This document shows positions 53,081 to 60,982 of a stretch of 64,000 nt of DNA, piece by piece. The notes under the pieces were generated by a model. It saw only the letters and a program-made list of their open reading frames with translations. It ran no database searches and was not told where the DNA came from. The position numbers were made by a program, and so were the translations under genes. The stretch's first letter is position 1. Each line of letters begins with the position of its first letter. The DNA comes from Acetobacteraceae bacterium. GTDB lineage: Bacteria; Pseudomonadota; Alphaproteobacteria; Acetobacterales; Acetobacteraceae. The stretch covers positions 21,914 to 85,913 of the forward strand of contig JAIYDD010000189.1 in assembly GCA_027487675.1 (NCBI GenBank), given 5' to 3'.

Positions 53081-53119
53081 GCCCCCACCCCAACCCTCCC
53101 CCGCGCGCGGGGGAGGGGG
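53081..53119. repeat. REP-like palindromic element, copy 3
   Basis: GCCCCCACCCCAACCCTCCC followed by CCGCGCGCGGGGGAGGG contains a perfect 24-bp palindrome (53094-53117). It is in opposite orientation to copy 2, 50 bases away, and its last bases serve as the purine-rich stretch before lspA. Confidence 0.75.
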
Positions 53120-53126
53120 TCTGACG

Positions 53127-53636
53127 GTGCCGCCTGACATGCTCCGCCTCGGCCTCGCCCTGGCCGCCGCCATCCTCGTCGCGGACCAGGCGTCCAAGCA
53201 CTACATGCTGTTCGTGCTGGACCTCCCCACGGTCCGCCACATCCCGCTCCTCTCCCTCGGCCCCTTCGGCTTCGACCTGACCATGGTCTGGAACCGCGGC
53301 GTCACCTTCGGGATGCTGGCGGGCGACGAACCCTGGACCCAGGCGGTCCTCGGCGGCCTCGCGCTGGTGATCGCCGCCGTGCTGCTCCGCTGGATGGCGC
53401 GCGCCGAGAACCGCGCCACCGCGCTGGCGCTGGGCTCGGTGGTCGGCGGCGCGGTCGGCAACGTGATCGACCGCGCCCGCTTCGGCGCGGTCGCGGATTT
53501 CTTCGACGCCCATGCCTGGGGCTGGCACTGGTACGTGTTCAACGTCGCCGACGCCGCCATCGTGCTCGGGGTCGTCGCGCTGGTGGCCGATGCCTTGTTC
53601 CGGCCATCGCCCAAGGCTAAGGCTTCCGGGTCATGA
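53127..53636 (+). CDS. lspA: lipoprotein signal peptidase (signal peptidase II)
   Basis: 169 residues, four membrane helices. Catalytic aspartates in GNVIDRARFG (D115) and FNVADAAI (D142) with VADFFD between. It cleaves prolipoproteins in the inner membrane; several lipoproteins are encoded in this window. GTG 53127 has the better purine-rich stretch upstream; ATG 53139 (MLRLGLAL) is an equally possible start. Confidence 0.94.
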   Translation: MPPDMLRLGLALAAAILVADQASKHYMLFVLDLPTVRHIPLLSLGPFGFDLTMVWNRGVTFGMLAGDEPWTQAVLGGLALVIAAVLLRWMARAENRATALALGSVVGGAVGNVIDRARFGAVADFFDAHAWGWHWYVFNVADAAIVLGVVALVADALFRPSPKAKASGS

Positions 53637-54181
53637 CCACGCCGCGCCCCGCCCTGCTCGCCATCCCGCTGCTGCTCGCGCTGGCCGGCTGCGGCCAGGA
53701 CACCGCCCGCACGCTCGGCTTCACCCGCGACCCGCCGGACGAGTTCCAGGTGACCACCCGCGCGCCGCTCTCCGTCCCGCCGCGCCTCGGGGACCTGCCG
53801 CCGCCCACGCCCGGCGCCCCGCGCCCGCAGGAAGCGCGCGCCGCGGCCAATGTGCTCGGCGCCGCCCCCGCCGGCACCGCTGCCCCCAGCGCCGCGGAAC
53901 GCGCCCTGGTCGCGGCCGCCGGCGCCCGCGCCGAAGGCGACATCCGCCGCCGGGTGGACGCGGAGAGCCTGCGCCTCGACCGCCCCGACCGCGGCGTGGT
54001 GGACCGGCTGATGTTCTGGCGCGACACGCCCGCGCCGCAGCCCGGCATCGCCGTCGACCCGCAGCGCGAGACCCAGCGCCTGCGGGAGAACGCGGCGCTC
54101 GGCCGCGACCCGACCGAGGGCGATACACCGATCGTCCAGCCGGAGCAGGGCGGCTTCCTCGGGCGTCTCTTCGGCCGCTGA
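53633..54181 (+). CDS. DUF3035 lipoprotein
   Basis: 182 residues. Lipoprotein signal LLAIPLLLALAGC, then the DUF3035 pattern TLGFTRDPPDEFQVTTRAPLSVPP. The rest is proline- and alanine-rich and probably extended. DUF3035 proteins follow lspA in many alphaproteobacteria and are thought to be envelope lipoproteins; the exact role is not established. It overlaps lspA by 4 bases. Confidence 0.88.
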   Translation: MTTPRPALLAIPLLLALAGCGQDTARTLGFTRDPPDEFQVTTRAPLSVPPRLGDLPPPTPGAPRPQEARAAANVLGAAPAGTAAPSAAERALVAAAGARAEGDIRRRVDAESLRLDRPDRGVVDRLMFWRDTPAPQPGIAVDPQRETQRLRENAALGRDPTEGDTPIVQPEQGGFLGRLFGR

Positions 54182-54381
54182 GCCACCGGCCGGACGGTCG
54201 CTTCCGGCGCCCGCCCGACACGCCGGCGCCCGCTGCCTTTGCGCTGCCAGCCGCCCGCGCAGCCCAGGCGTCCCGCGCCATGGGCGGGCCCGGGCGCGGT
54301 GCTTCCGCGTCCCGCAACCCCGCCACGACCCGGCGCGTTCGCAACCCCGCCACGCACGCCGCCACCGGGGGACCCGACGCC

Positions 54382-54729
54382 ATGCCCGACCCGACGCCCA
54401 GCAAGGCGGCAGACGCCCGCCAGCAGGAAGAGGTCATCGAGACCTTTCCCGCCAGCGACCCCCTCGCCAGCGCCGCTGGCACCGGGGCCCGCGCCGTGCC
54501 GCCAGCCGCGATGCAAGGCAGCCCGCCGGAGCCGCTGCCCGGCGCCGTGACGCTGCGCCGCGACTTCGCCGACGCCGAGGCCGCCAAGCTCGCCCTCGAG
54601 GGCCTGGTCCGCGACGGCCCGGTGGACCGCCGCGCGGCCGAGATCGGCGGCGAGGCCGCCGGCACGCTCCGCCTGCGGGTGCCGCCCGCCGATGCCGAGC
54701 GGATCGAGGCGCTGCTGGCCCGCGCCTAG
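54382..54729 (+). CDS. small protein with FPASDP motif
   Basis: 115 residues from ATG 54382. The N-terminal part carries QEEVIETFPASDPLASA, a motif seen in many small alphaproteobacterial proteins of unknown role. The C-terminal part (VTLRRDFADAEAAKLALEGL, then LRLRVPPADAERIEALL) looks like a small ferredoxin-like alpha/beta domain. No signal peptide. Function unknown. Confidence 0.65.
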   Translation: MPDPTPSKAADARQQEEVIETFPASDPLASAAGTGARAVPPAAMQGSPPEPLPGAVTLRRDFADAEAAKLALEGLVRDGPVDRRAAEIGGEAAGTLRLRVPPADAERIEALLARA

Positions 54730-55176
54730 CCGGGAACCGGGCGGCAGGTGCGGGGCCCTGCCGGGGACGATGATGATCCGCGAACCCCTCCGCTCGTCGC
54801 ATGCCCGGCGGTCGGGCGGTCCGGGCAGCGGCTGACATCTTCGGCGGGGATGCTGCCCCGCGCCCGGCAGGGCCGGGCACCTCCCCACAGGCGCGGCACG
54901 CAGCGACCCGCGACGGGACCGCCAGCGAGCTGCGGAAGGCCGGCGCCGCATGCGCCCGGGGCGCGGAGAAGCCAGCCGCGTGCCCGGCCCAGGCCTTCGC
55001 GACCGCTCCCCGCGCCCGCCCCCCCGGCGCCCGCCCGCTGCGGCGCCGGCCGGCGATCCGCTCCGGGCGGCCGGCAAGGCCGGCTGGAACCGTCTGGATA
55101 ATGTTCCTATTTTGTTCTTGCTTTTAGTCCTGTCCCCGGCATAGCTTCACAGCCCCGTGACAGGGGAACGAAGCCC
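54730..55176. other. promoter region and gap before the SOS-box operon
   Basis: About 450 bases without a credible gene. Most of it is GC-rich and featureless. The last 80 bases contain an AT-rich patch with the GTTC-N7-GTTC box, and then CCCCGTGACAGGGG, a small hairpin just before the ribosome binding region of the next gene. Confidence 0.6.
55103..55117 (+). promoter_or_regulatory. GTTC-N7-GTTC LexA-type (SOS) box
   Basis: GTTC-CTATTTT-GTTC, perfect spacing, 59 bases upstream of the 55177 start codon. The extended ATGTTCCTATTTTGTTC differs at one position from the box before the phage cassette's first genes. It sits in the only AT-rich patch of this gap, so it probably overlaps the promoter. 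Confidence 0.82.
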
Positions 55177-56850
55177 ATGCCGACCACCCTCCGCCCCGCC
55201 CCGCCCCGGGCCAGGCCCCCCGCCAGAGCCGGCGCCGCCGCACTGCCGCTGCTCCTCCTCGCCACCCCCGCCGCCGCCGAGAGCCAGGCCGCCGGCCCCG
55301 CGCTCGCCGCCGGCGCCGTCGTGCTGCTGGTGCTGCTGGTCTTCCTGGGCGGCGCCTGGCTGCTGCTGCGGCGCCTGGCCGCCGCCCAGCCATCCGACCA
55401 GCCCCTCGGCGTGCCGGAAGGCTCGGTGCGGGCGCTGCTCTCGGCCTTCATCGTCGTCTTCGGCTTCCTGCTGCTGGCGCTCCAGGCGCCGCTCGGCCTG
55501 CAGGCCGGGGAGGCGCTGACCGGCTTCGTCGGCGCCGTCATCAGCTTCTACTTCGCCGCCCGCGGCGCGGAGCAGTCGCGCCGCCTGGTCGAAGGCGCGG
55601 CCGAGGCGCTCCGCGGCGCGGCCGAGGCCACCCGCGCCGCCACCGCCCCGGCCACCGCCCTGCCCGCCGCCCCGCCGCCGCCCGACCTCGCCCCGCTGCG
55701 CGACGCCGCCGGCCGGCTCGGCGCGCTGCGGGCCCTGTTCGCCGCGGCCGGCGGGCTGGCGCGCGGGGCCGGGCCGCTGGCGGGCGCGGCGGAGGCGCTG
55801 GCGCGGATCGATGGCCTGCTCGGCCGCCTCTCCCCCGTGCTGGAAGGCCGCGCCGATGCCGCCGCGATCGGCGCGCTGGCCGAGGAGGCCGGCGCCGCGC
55901 TGCGGGAGTTCGAGGGCCTCGGCCCGGTCGGCGCCGCGCTGGCCGAGGCCGCGGCCAGCTTCGGCCGCGCCGCCGGCGAAAGCGCCCCGATCGGCCGCGC
56001 CCTGTCCGGCCTGCTGGGCTCCGGCCTGCTGGGCGCCGGCGGCGCGGCGCTGGCCGGCCCGGCGGGTATCGTCGCCGCGCTGGTCTCCGGCGGCCTCGCC
56101 CTGGCGCAGGAGAGGGAGCGCTTCGACCGCTGGAAGGCCGCGCTGCTGGCCCGCCCGCTCGACCTCGGCCTGCTGCCCGCCGCACCCGATGGCGCGCTGG
56201 CCGCGACGGCGCTGTTGGGCGTGCCGCTGCTCGCCCAGCGCCTGGCGCCCGAAGGCCGGATCGAGCCCGCTCTGGCGCTGGCGGTGTGGGAGGCCGCCGC
56301 CCCCGATCCCGCCGCGCCCGCCGAGCCTTCCGCCACCCGTGCCGCCCGCCTGCTGTCCGCCGCGCCGGGCGCCGGCGCCGAGGCGCTGCGCGCCGCCTTC
56401 GCCGGCCACCCGGAGGCGCTGGCCGAGGCGATCGCCGCGCTGCGTGCCGCCATGGCCGCGCTGGTCGCCCTGCAGGGCCTGGACCTGCCCCCTGCCGCCC
56501 GCCGCGCCGCGGAGGCCGCGCAGGCGCTGCGCGAGGATCCCCGCGCCGCGGCGGCGATCGAGACGGTCGTGCAGATCGTCGAGGCTGCCGCCGGGGCCGG
56601 CCCCGCCACCGCCCTGCTGGCCGACCCTGCCGCCGCCATCCCGGCCGCGCTCTCCGCCGCCATCCTGGCAGCTCCCCCCGCCGCCAGCCCGGCACCTCCC
56701 GCCGCGGCCATCCCGGCAGCTCCCCCCGCGGCCATCCTGGCAACTTCCCCCGCGGCCATCCTGGCAGCTCCTCCCGCGGCCATCCTGGCAGCTCCTCCCG
56801 CGGCCATCCTGGCCGACCCCGCGCGCCGCCGCGCCGCCACGGGGGCCTGA
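55177..56850 (+). CDS. membrane protein, first gene of the SOS-box operon
   Basis: 557 residues. An N-terminal signal-like helix (AALPLLLLATPAAA) is followed by membrane helices near 42-65 (AAGAVVLLVLLVFLGGAWLL) and 88-130 (ALLSAFIVVFGFLLLALQ, then LTGFVGAVISFYFAARGAEQ). The remaining 420 residues are alanine-rich and helical, with several GAGGAALAGPAG-type stretches. The C-terminus has six 8-residue repeats (PPAAILAA). No family is recognised. Its place before a lytic transglycosylase suggests an envelope or lysis role; a holin-like function is only a guess. Confidence 0.75.
   Translation: MPTTLRPAPPRARPPARAGAAALPLLLLATPAAAESQAAGPALAAGAVVLLVLLVFLGGAWLLLRRLAAAQPSDQPLGVPEGSVRALLSAFIVVFGFLLLALQAPLGLQAGEALTGFVGAVISFYFAARGAEQSRRLVEGAAEALRGAAEATRAATAPATALPAAPPPPDLAPLRDAAGRLGALRALFAAAGGLARGAGPLAGAAEALARIDGLLGRLSPVLEGRADAAAIGALAEEAGAALREFEGLGPVGAALAEAAASFGRAAGESAPIGRALSGLLGSGLLGAGGAALAGPAGIVAALVSGGLALAQERERFDRWKAALLARPLDLGLLPAAPDGALAATALLGVPLLAQRLAPEGRIEPALALAVWEAAAPDPAAPAEPSATRAARLLSAAPGAGAEALRAAFAGHPEALAEAIAALRAAMAALVALQGLDLPPAARRAAEAAQALREDPRAAAAIETVVQIVEAAAGAGPATALLADPAAAIPAALSAAILAAPPAASPAPPAAAIPAAPPAAILATSPAAILAAPPAAILAAPPAAILADPARRRAATGA
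56659..56813 (+). repeat. 24-bp tandem repeat encoding PAAILAAP
   Basis: Six full units starting at 56659, 56683, 56707, 56731, 56755 and 56779 (GCCATCCTGGCAGCTCCTCC plus CGCG) and a partial one, all in frame. The last units are nearly identical, so expansion is recent. It forms the hydrophobic C-terminal tail of the membrane protein. Confidence 0.9.
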
Positions 56851-56853
56851 GGC

Positions 56854-57780
56854 ATGCGCACCCCAGCCACCGCTCCCCGCGCCGCCGCGCGACCGGTCCC
56901 GCCGCCCGTGCCGCGGCCCTTCCCCCCGCCGGCCGCCAAGGCCGGCCAGGGCCAGCGCGCCGCCGGACCGGCACCCGACCGCCCCGGCATGACCGGAACG
57001 ACGACGGCGGCATCGGCGGGCGCGGCTCCCCGCGGCCTTCTCCCCGCGCGGGCTCGGGGCCCGGCACGACCCGCCGCCCCGGCAGCTTCCGGCCCGCCGC
57101 GGCGGCGCCTCGCCGCGGTGCTGCCGGCGGTGCTGCTGCTGGCCCTCGCCGGCTGCGCCCAGCCCTCCCGCCAGGCGGTGGAGCTCGCCGGCGCGATGCG
57201 CGGCGCGCCGCCCGGCGCCGCCGCGGACCGCCTGGCCGACCAGCCGCCCGATTGCACGCTGCGCGACCTGGCCTGCGCCACGCTCTGGCTGCACCGCGGC
57301 GCGGCCTGCGCGCGGCTGGCCGAGCGCGACCCGGCCGCGGCGCCGGCCCGCCGCGACTGCGCGGTCGCCGCCTTCGCCCGAGCCCTCGACCTCACCCCCG
57401 CCGAGGCCCCGCCGGAGGAGCGGCTGGAGGCCGCGCTGCGCCTGGCCGATGCGCTGGAACGCCGGCGCGACCGCGCCATCGGCGCCGCCCGCCGCGCCGA
57501 CGATGCCGCGATCCTCGGCGTCGCCGCGAGCTTGCGCGGCCTGACCGCCGGCGCGCCCTTCGCCGCCCACCACGCCGCCGGCGTCGTGCTGGTGCGCGCC
57601 CTCGCCGGCGACATCCCCGCCGCCGCGCGCTGCGCCGCCCTGGCCGAGGCCGCCGCCGGCTTCGACGCCGCGCCCGTCCCGGACCCGGCCGCCATCGCCG
57701 TGCCCGCGGCGGCGCTGCTCCCCCGCATCGCCGCCCGCCGCGCCGCCCTCGCCGCCGCCCGCCAGGATTGCCCGCCATGA
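56854..57780 (+). CDS. lipoprotein, second gene of the SOS-box operon
   Basis: 308 residues as drawn. A long proline- and alanine-rich head precedes a lipoprotein signal RRRLAAVLPAVLLLALAGC, so the true start may be ATG 56989 or an internal GTG. The mature part has six cysteines (DCTLRDLACATLWLHRGAAC, RRDCAVAAF, then RCAAL and QDC) and is helical. No family is recognised. It follows the membrane protein by 3 bases, and its stop overlaps the transglycosylase start. A spanin-like outer-membrane lipoprotein role is conceivable but unproven. Confidence 0.7.
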   Translation: MRTPATAPRAAARPVPPPVPRPFPPPAAKAGQGQRAAGPAPDRPGMTGTTTAASAGAAPRGLLPARARGPARPAAPAASGPPRRRLAAVLPAVLLLALAGCAQPSRQAVELAGAMRGAPPGAAADRLADQPPDCTLRDLACATLWLHRGAACARLAERDPAAAPARRDCAVAAFARALDLTPAEAPPEERLEAALRLADALERRRDRAIGAARRADDAAILGVAASLRGLTAGAPFAAHHAAGVVLVRALAGDIPAAARCAALAEAAAGFDAAPVPDPAAIAVPAAALLPRIAARRAALAAARQDCPP

Positions 57781-58769
57781 CCGCCGCCATCCCCGGCTTC
57801 GCGCCGCTCGAGGCCAGCTACTGGCTCGCCCGCCCGATGATGCGCGGCGAGCAGGTCTGGCAGGCGCAGCTTCTGCTCAATGCCCGCGCCGGCGCGGGCC
57901 TCGCCGCCGATGGCCTCTATGGCGCGGCCACGGCGGCGGCGCTGCGCGGCTTCCAGCGCCGCCGCGGCCTGGTCGAGGACGGCGTGCTCGGCCCGGTCAG
58001 CTGGGCGGCGCTGCATGGCGTGCCCCTGGCCCAGGCCGGCCTGCCGCGCGGGCTGGAGGCGATCCTGGACGCGCCGGCGCTGGCCGCGCTGCGCCGCCCG
58101 CATGCCCGCTACCCCGATGCCGCGCCCTGGTGGCTGGCGGAAGACGGCATCGCCCAGCAGGGCCGCGACCACCGCCCCGACGCCGCCGAGGCGCGGCTCG
58201 CGGCCACGCTGCTCGCCCGCCACGCCGAGGCGATCGCCACCGCCGCCACGCGCTTCCCCGTGCCGGTCGAGCTGGTGCTGGCCACCATCGGCACCGAATC
58301 GGCCGGCGATGCCCGCGCCTTCCGCGCCGAGCCCGGCTGCGACGCCGCCGACCCGGCGCGCACGCCGCACCGCGTCTCGGCGGGGCTGATGCAGACCCTG
58401 CTCTCCACCGCGCGGGAGGCGCTGGGCGATCCCGCCATCACGCTGGATGCGCTGTGCAACCCGAGCCTTTCGATCCGTGCCGGCATGGCGGTGATCTGGC
58501 GCCAGGCGCCGGCGACGCGGCTCGACCCGCCGCTGGTCGCCTGCGCCTACAATGCCGGCTCGCTGCGCTATGAGGCCTCGGCGGGCAATGCCTGGCGGCT
58601 GGTGCAGTATCCGCTCGGCACCGGCCGGCACGCCGACCGCTTCTGCCGGGCGCTCGCCGCGGCGCTGGAGGCGGTGCGCCGCGCCGGCCCCGCCGCGCTG
58701 CCGCCCGGCACGCCGAGCCTGGTCGCGCTGCTGGCGGCCGCCGCCCCGTCGGCCGCTCCATCGGCGTGA
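57777..58769 (+). CDS. peptidoglycan-binding lytic transglycosylase, no signal peptide
   Basis: 330 residues. The N-terminal PG-binding domain (about 15-82: RGEQVWQAQLLLNARAGAG, DGLYGAATAAALRGFQRRRG, DGVLGPVSWAALHG) is followed by an SLT-type domain with catalytic Glu174 in IGTESAGD, SAGLMQTLLS and ACAYNAGSLRY. It cleaves peptidoglycan. No signal peptide is present, which is typical of phage endolysins that need a holin, and unusual for a housekeeping transglycosylase. ATG overlaps the upstream stop by 4 bases. Confidence 0.88.
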   Translation: MTAAIPGFAPLEASYWLARPMMRGEQVWQAQLLLNARAGAGLAADGLYGAATAAALRGFQRRRGLVEDGVLGPVSWAALHGVPLAQAGLPRGLEAILDAPALAALRRPHARYPDAAPWWLAEDGIAQQGRDHRPDAAEARLAATLLARHAEAIATAATRFPVPVELVLATIGTESAGDARAFRAEPGCDAADPARTPHRVSAGLMQTLLSTAREALGDPAITLDALCNPSLSIRAGMAVIWRQAPATRLDPPLVACAYNAGSLRYEASAGNAWRLVQYPLGTGRHADRFCRALAAALEAVRRAGPAALPPGTPSLVALLAAAAPSAAPSA

Positions 58770-58861
58770 GCGGGGCGGGCGGTGCCGGGCCGCGCATGGC
58801 GGCGCCCGGCACCCGCCCATCCGCTGCCCGCCGCGGCGGGCAGCGGATGGCCCGGGCCGCG

Positions 58862-59722
58862 CTACCAGCGCAGCCCGCGCAGCGCCGCGACCGGCGCGAC
58901 GCCTTCCGCCCGCGCCGCCTCGGCCAGCAGCGCCGGGTCGGGCGCCGCGCCATGCGCCTCGGCCGCCAGGCCGGTCAGCGCCCAGACCGCGTCGATCCCG
59001 GCGGCCTGCGCGCCGGCCAGGTCGGTGCGCGGGCTGTCGCCGATGGCGACCACCCGGCCGCGGTCGGCGATGCCAAGCGCCTCCAGCACCGGGGCGTAGA
59101 CGGCGGGATCGGGCTTGCCGACCTCGATGGCGCGCGGGCCGCCGAGTTCCAGGTACACATCGGCCAGCGCGCCGGCACACAGGATGCGCTGGTCGCCCAC
59201 CATCACGTGCCGGTCGGGGTTGGCGCAGAGCATCGGCAGGCCGCGCGCCGCGCAATCCGCCAGCAGGGCGCGATAGGGCTCGATGCTGTCGCGGCCGCGC
59301 ACCGGCTCGGGGCCGGTGTTGAGCACGAAGTCGGCCTGCGCCGGGTCGTCCACCAGCACGATGTCGCGCTGCTCGATGACGTTGAGGTCGCGGTCGGCGA
59401 GGCCGATGAACACCGCCCGCCGTCCGCCGAGCCCGGCCGCTTCCGGCGCCGCCAGCATCCGCCAGGCGAGTTCCCCGCTGGTGACGGTGGCGTGCCACAG
59501 CCCGCGGTCGAGGCCCATGCCCGCCAGCATGTCGTCCACCACGCGCGACCGGCGCGGCGCGTTGGAGAGGAACACCACGCGCCGCCCGCGTGCCTTCAGC
59601 GCCGCCAGCGCCTCCGCCACGCCCGGATAGGGGCGCTTGCCGTCATGCACCACGCCCCAGAGGTCGAGGACGAAGCCCTCGTAGCGCTCCGCGAGCCCGG
59701 CGATGCTGTCCAGGATCCTCAT
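58862..59722 (-). CDS. TIGR01459-type HAD hydrolase
   Basis: 286 residues, HAD superfamily, NagD-like cap. Motif I LDLWGVVHDG (second Asp replaced by Trp-Gly-Val, as in the TIGR01459 family), motif II FLSNAPR, motif III and IV in EVGKPDPAVY and AIGDSPRTDLAGAQAAG. The substrate is unknown; relatives are sugar or nucleotide phosphatases. Its ATG overlaps the pyrD stop by 4 bases. Confidence 0.88.
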   Translation of the reverse strand: MRILDSIAGLAERYEGFVLDLWGVVHDGKRPYPGVAEALAALKARGRRVVFLSNAPRRSRVVDDMLAGMGLDRGLWHATVTSGELAWRMLAAPEAAGLGGRRAVFIGLADRDLNVIEQRDIVLVDDPAQADFVLNTGPEPVRGRDSIEPYRALLADCAARGLPMLCANPDRHVMVGDQRILCAGALADVYLELGGPRAIEVGKPDPAVYAPVLEALGIADRGRVVAIGDSPRTDLAGAQAAGIDAVWALTGLAAEAHGAAPDPALLAEAARAEGVAPVAALRGLRW

Positions 59723-60783
59723 CGCGCATCCACCCCGACGATCTCCGCCACGTTCCGCACGCCGTCGCGCCGCAGCAGCGCGGCGAGTTCGCGCTTGATG
59801 CGCGGCACCAGCGCCGGGCCTTCATAGGCGAAGGCGGCGTAGAGCTGCACCAGCGCGGCGCCGGCGCGCAGCTTCTCATGCGCGTCCGCGCCCGAGCCGA
59901 CGCCGCCGCAGCCGATCAGCGTGAGCCCCCGCCCGTGCGCCAGCACGGCGACGCGCCTCAGCATCTCGGTGGACGCCGCGCGCAGCGGCGGGCCCGAAAG
60001 ACCACCGGCCTGGGCCCGATGGGCGGAACGCAGCCCGGGCCGCGCAATGGTGGTGTTGGAGACGATCAGCCCTTCCAGCCCGTTCTCCGCCACCGCCTGC
60101 ACGATGGGCTCGAGCGCCGCCGGCGACAGGTCGGGCGCGATCTTCACCAGCACCGGCGGGCGGGGCCCCGGCAGCGCGGCGCGCGTGGCGGCGAGTGCCG
60201 CCAGGATCTCCCGCAGGTGGCGTTCGCCCTGCAGGTCGCGCAGCCCCGGCGTGTTGGGGGAGGAGACGTTGATCGCGACGTAATCCGCCAGCGGCGCCAC
60301 CGCGGCGTAGAGCGACGGGTAGTCCTTCAGCGGATCGGCGCGTTCCTTGTTGATGGCGATGTTGGCGCCGAGCACGGCCGGCCGCGGCTGCGGAAGCTTC
60401 GCCAGCCGTGCGCGGAAGACCTCGATGCCGCCATTGTTCATCCCCATCCGGTTGATGACGGCGCGGTCCTCCACCAGGCGGAACAGCCGCGGCTTCGGGT
60501 TGCCGATCTGCGGCCGCGGCGTGACGGACCCCGCCTCCACGAAGCCGAAGCCGAGGCGCATCAGCGCGCCGACCGCGACGGCCGATTTGTCGAAGCCGGC
60601 GGCCAGCCCGACCGGGTTGCGGAACGCCAGGCCGAGCGCGGCGGTCGCCAGGATCGGGTCGTCCGGGCTGCGGTCGGCGCCGGCCAGGCCGAAGCGCAGC
60701 GCGCGCAGCGCGACGTCATGCGCGCGTTCGGGGTCCATGCCGCGCATCAGCGGCATGAGGACGGAGGCGAGTCTGGGGGTCAT
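59719..60783 (-). CDS. pyrD: dihydroorotate dehydrogenase (quinone), class 2
   Basis: 354 residues. Oxidises dihydroorotate to orotate with quinone as acceptor in pyrimidine synthesis at the inner membrane. Blocks: NPVGLAAGFDKSAVAVGAL, EAGSVTPRPQIGNPKPRLFRL, NVSSPNTPGLRDLQ with catalytic Ser, and LIGCGGVGSGADAHEKLRAGA. The N-terminal helix (RLASVLMPLMRGMDPERAH) is the class 2 membrane helix. Starts at ATG 60783. Confidence 0.95.
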   Translation of the reverse strand: MTPRLASVLMPLMRGMDPERAHDVALRALRFGLAGADRSPDDPILATAALGLAFRNPVGLAAGFDKSAVAVGALMRLGFGFVEAGSVTPRPQIGNPKPRLFRLVEDRAVINRMGMNNGGIEVFRARLAKLPQPRPAVLGANIAINKERADPLKDYPSLYAAVAPLADYVAINVSSPNTPGLRDLQGERHLREILAALAATRAALPGPRPPVLVKIAPDLSPAALEPIVQAVAENGLEGLIVSNTTIARPGLRSAHRAQAGGLSGPPLRAASTEMLRRVAVLAHGRGLTLIGCGGVGSGADAHEKLRAGAALVQLYAAFAYEGPALVPRIKRELAALLRRDGVRNVAEIVGVDAR

Positions 60784-60982
60784 GCGGGCTGGCTTGTGCC
60801 CCGTCCGGGCCGGGCTGGGAAGCCGCCCCGCGCGTGGCGCGTGCGGGGCAGGGCTGCTGCGCGCGCCGGTTTCGGCGCGGCGCGGCCTCACGCGCTTCTC
60901 AGCGCGCACACGGGCTTGTCGGTCTCGCGCGGCGGGGCCCGCCCATAGGGTCCGGCGCACCCCCCCGCCGGAGAGCAGCGAG

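Noticed and set aside
55548-59498. 1316-residue minus-strand ORF
   Set aside because: It lies antisense to three well-formed genes and overlaps the HAD gene; its low-complexity composition marks it as a shadow.
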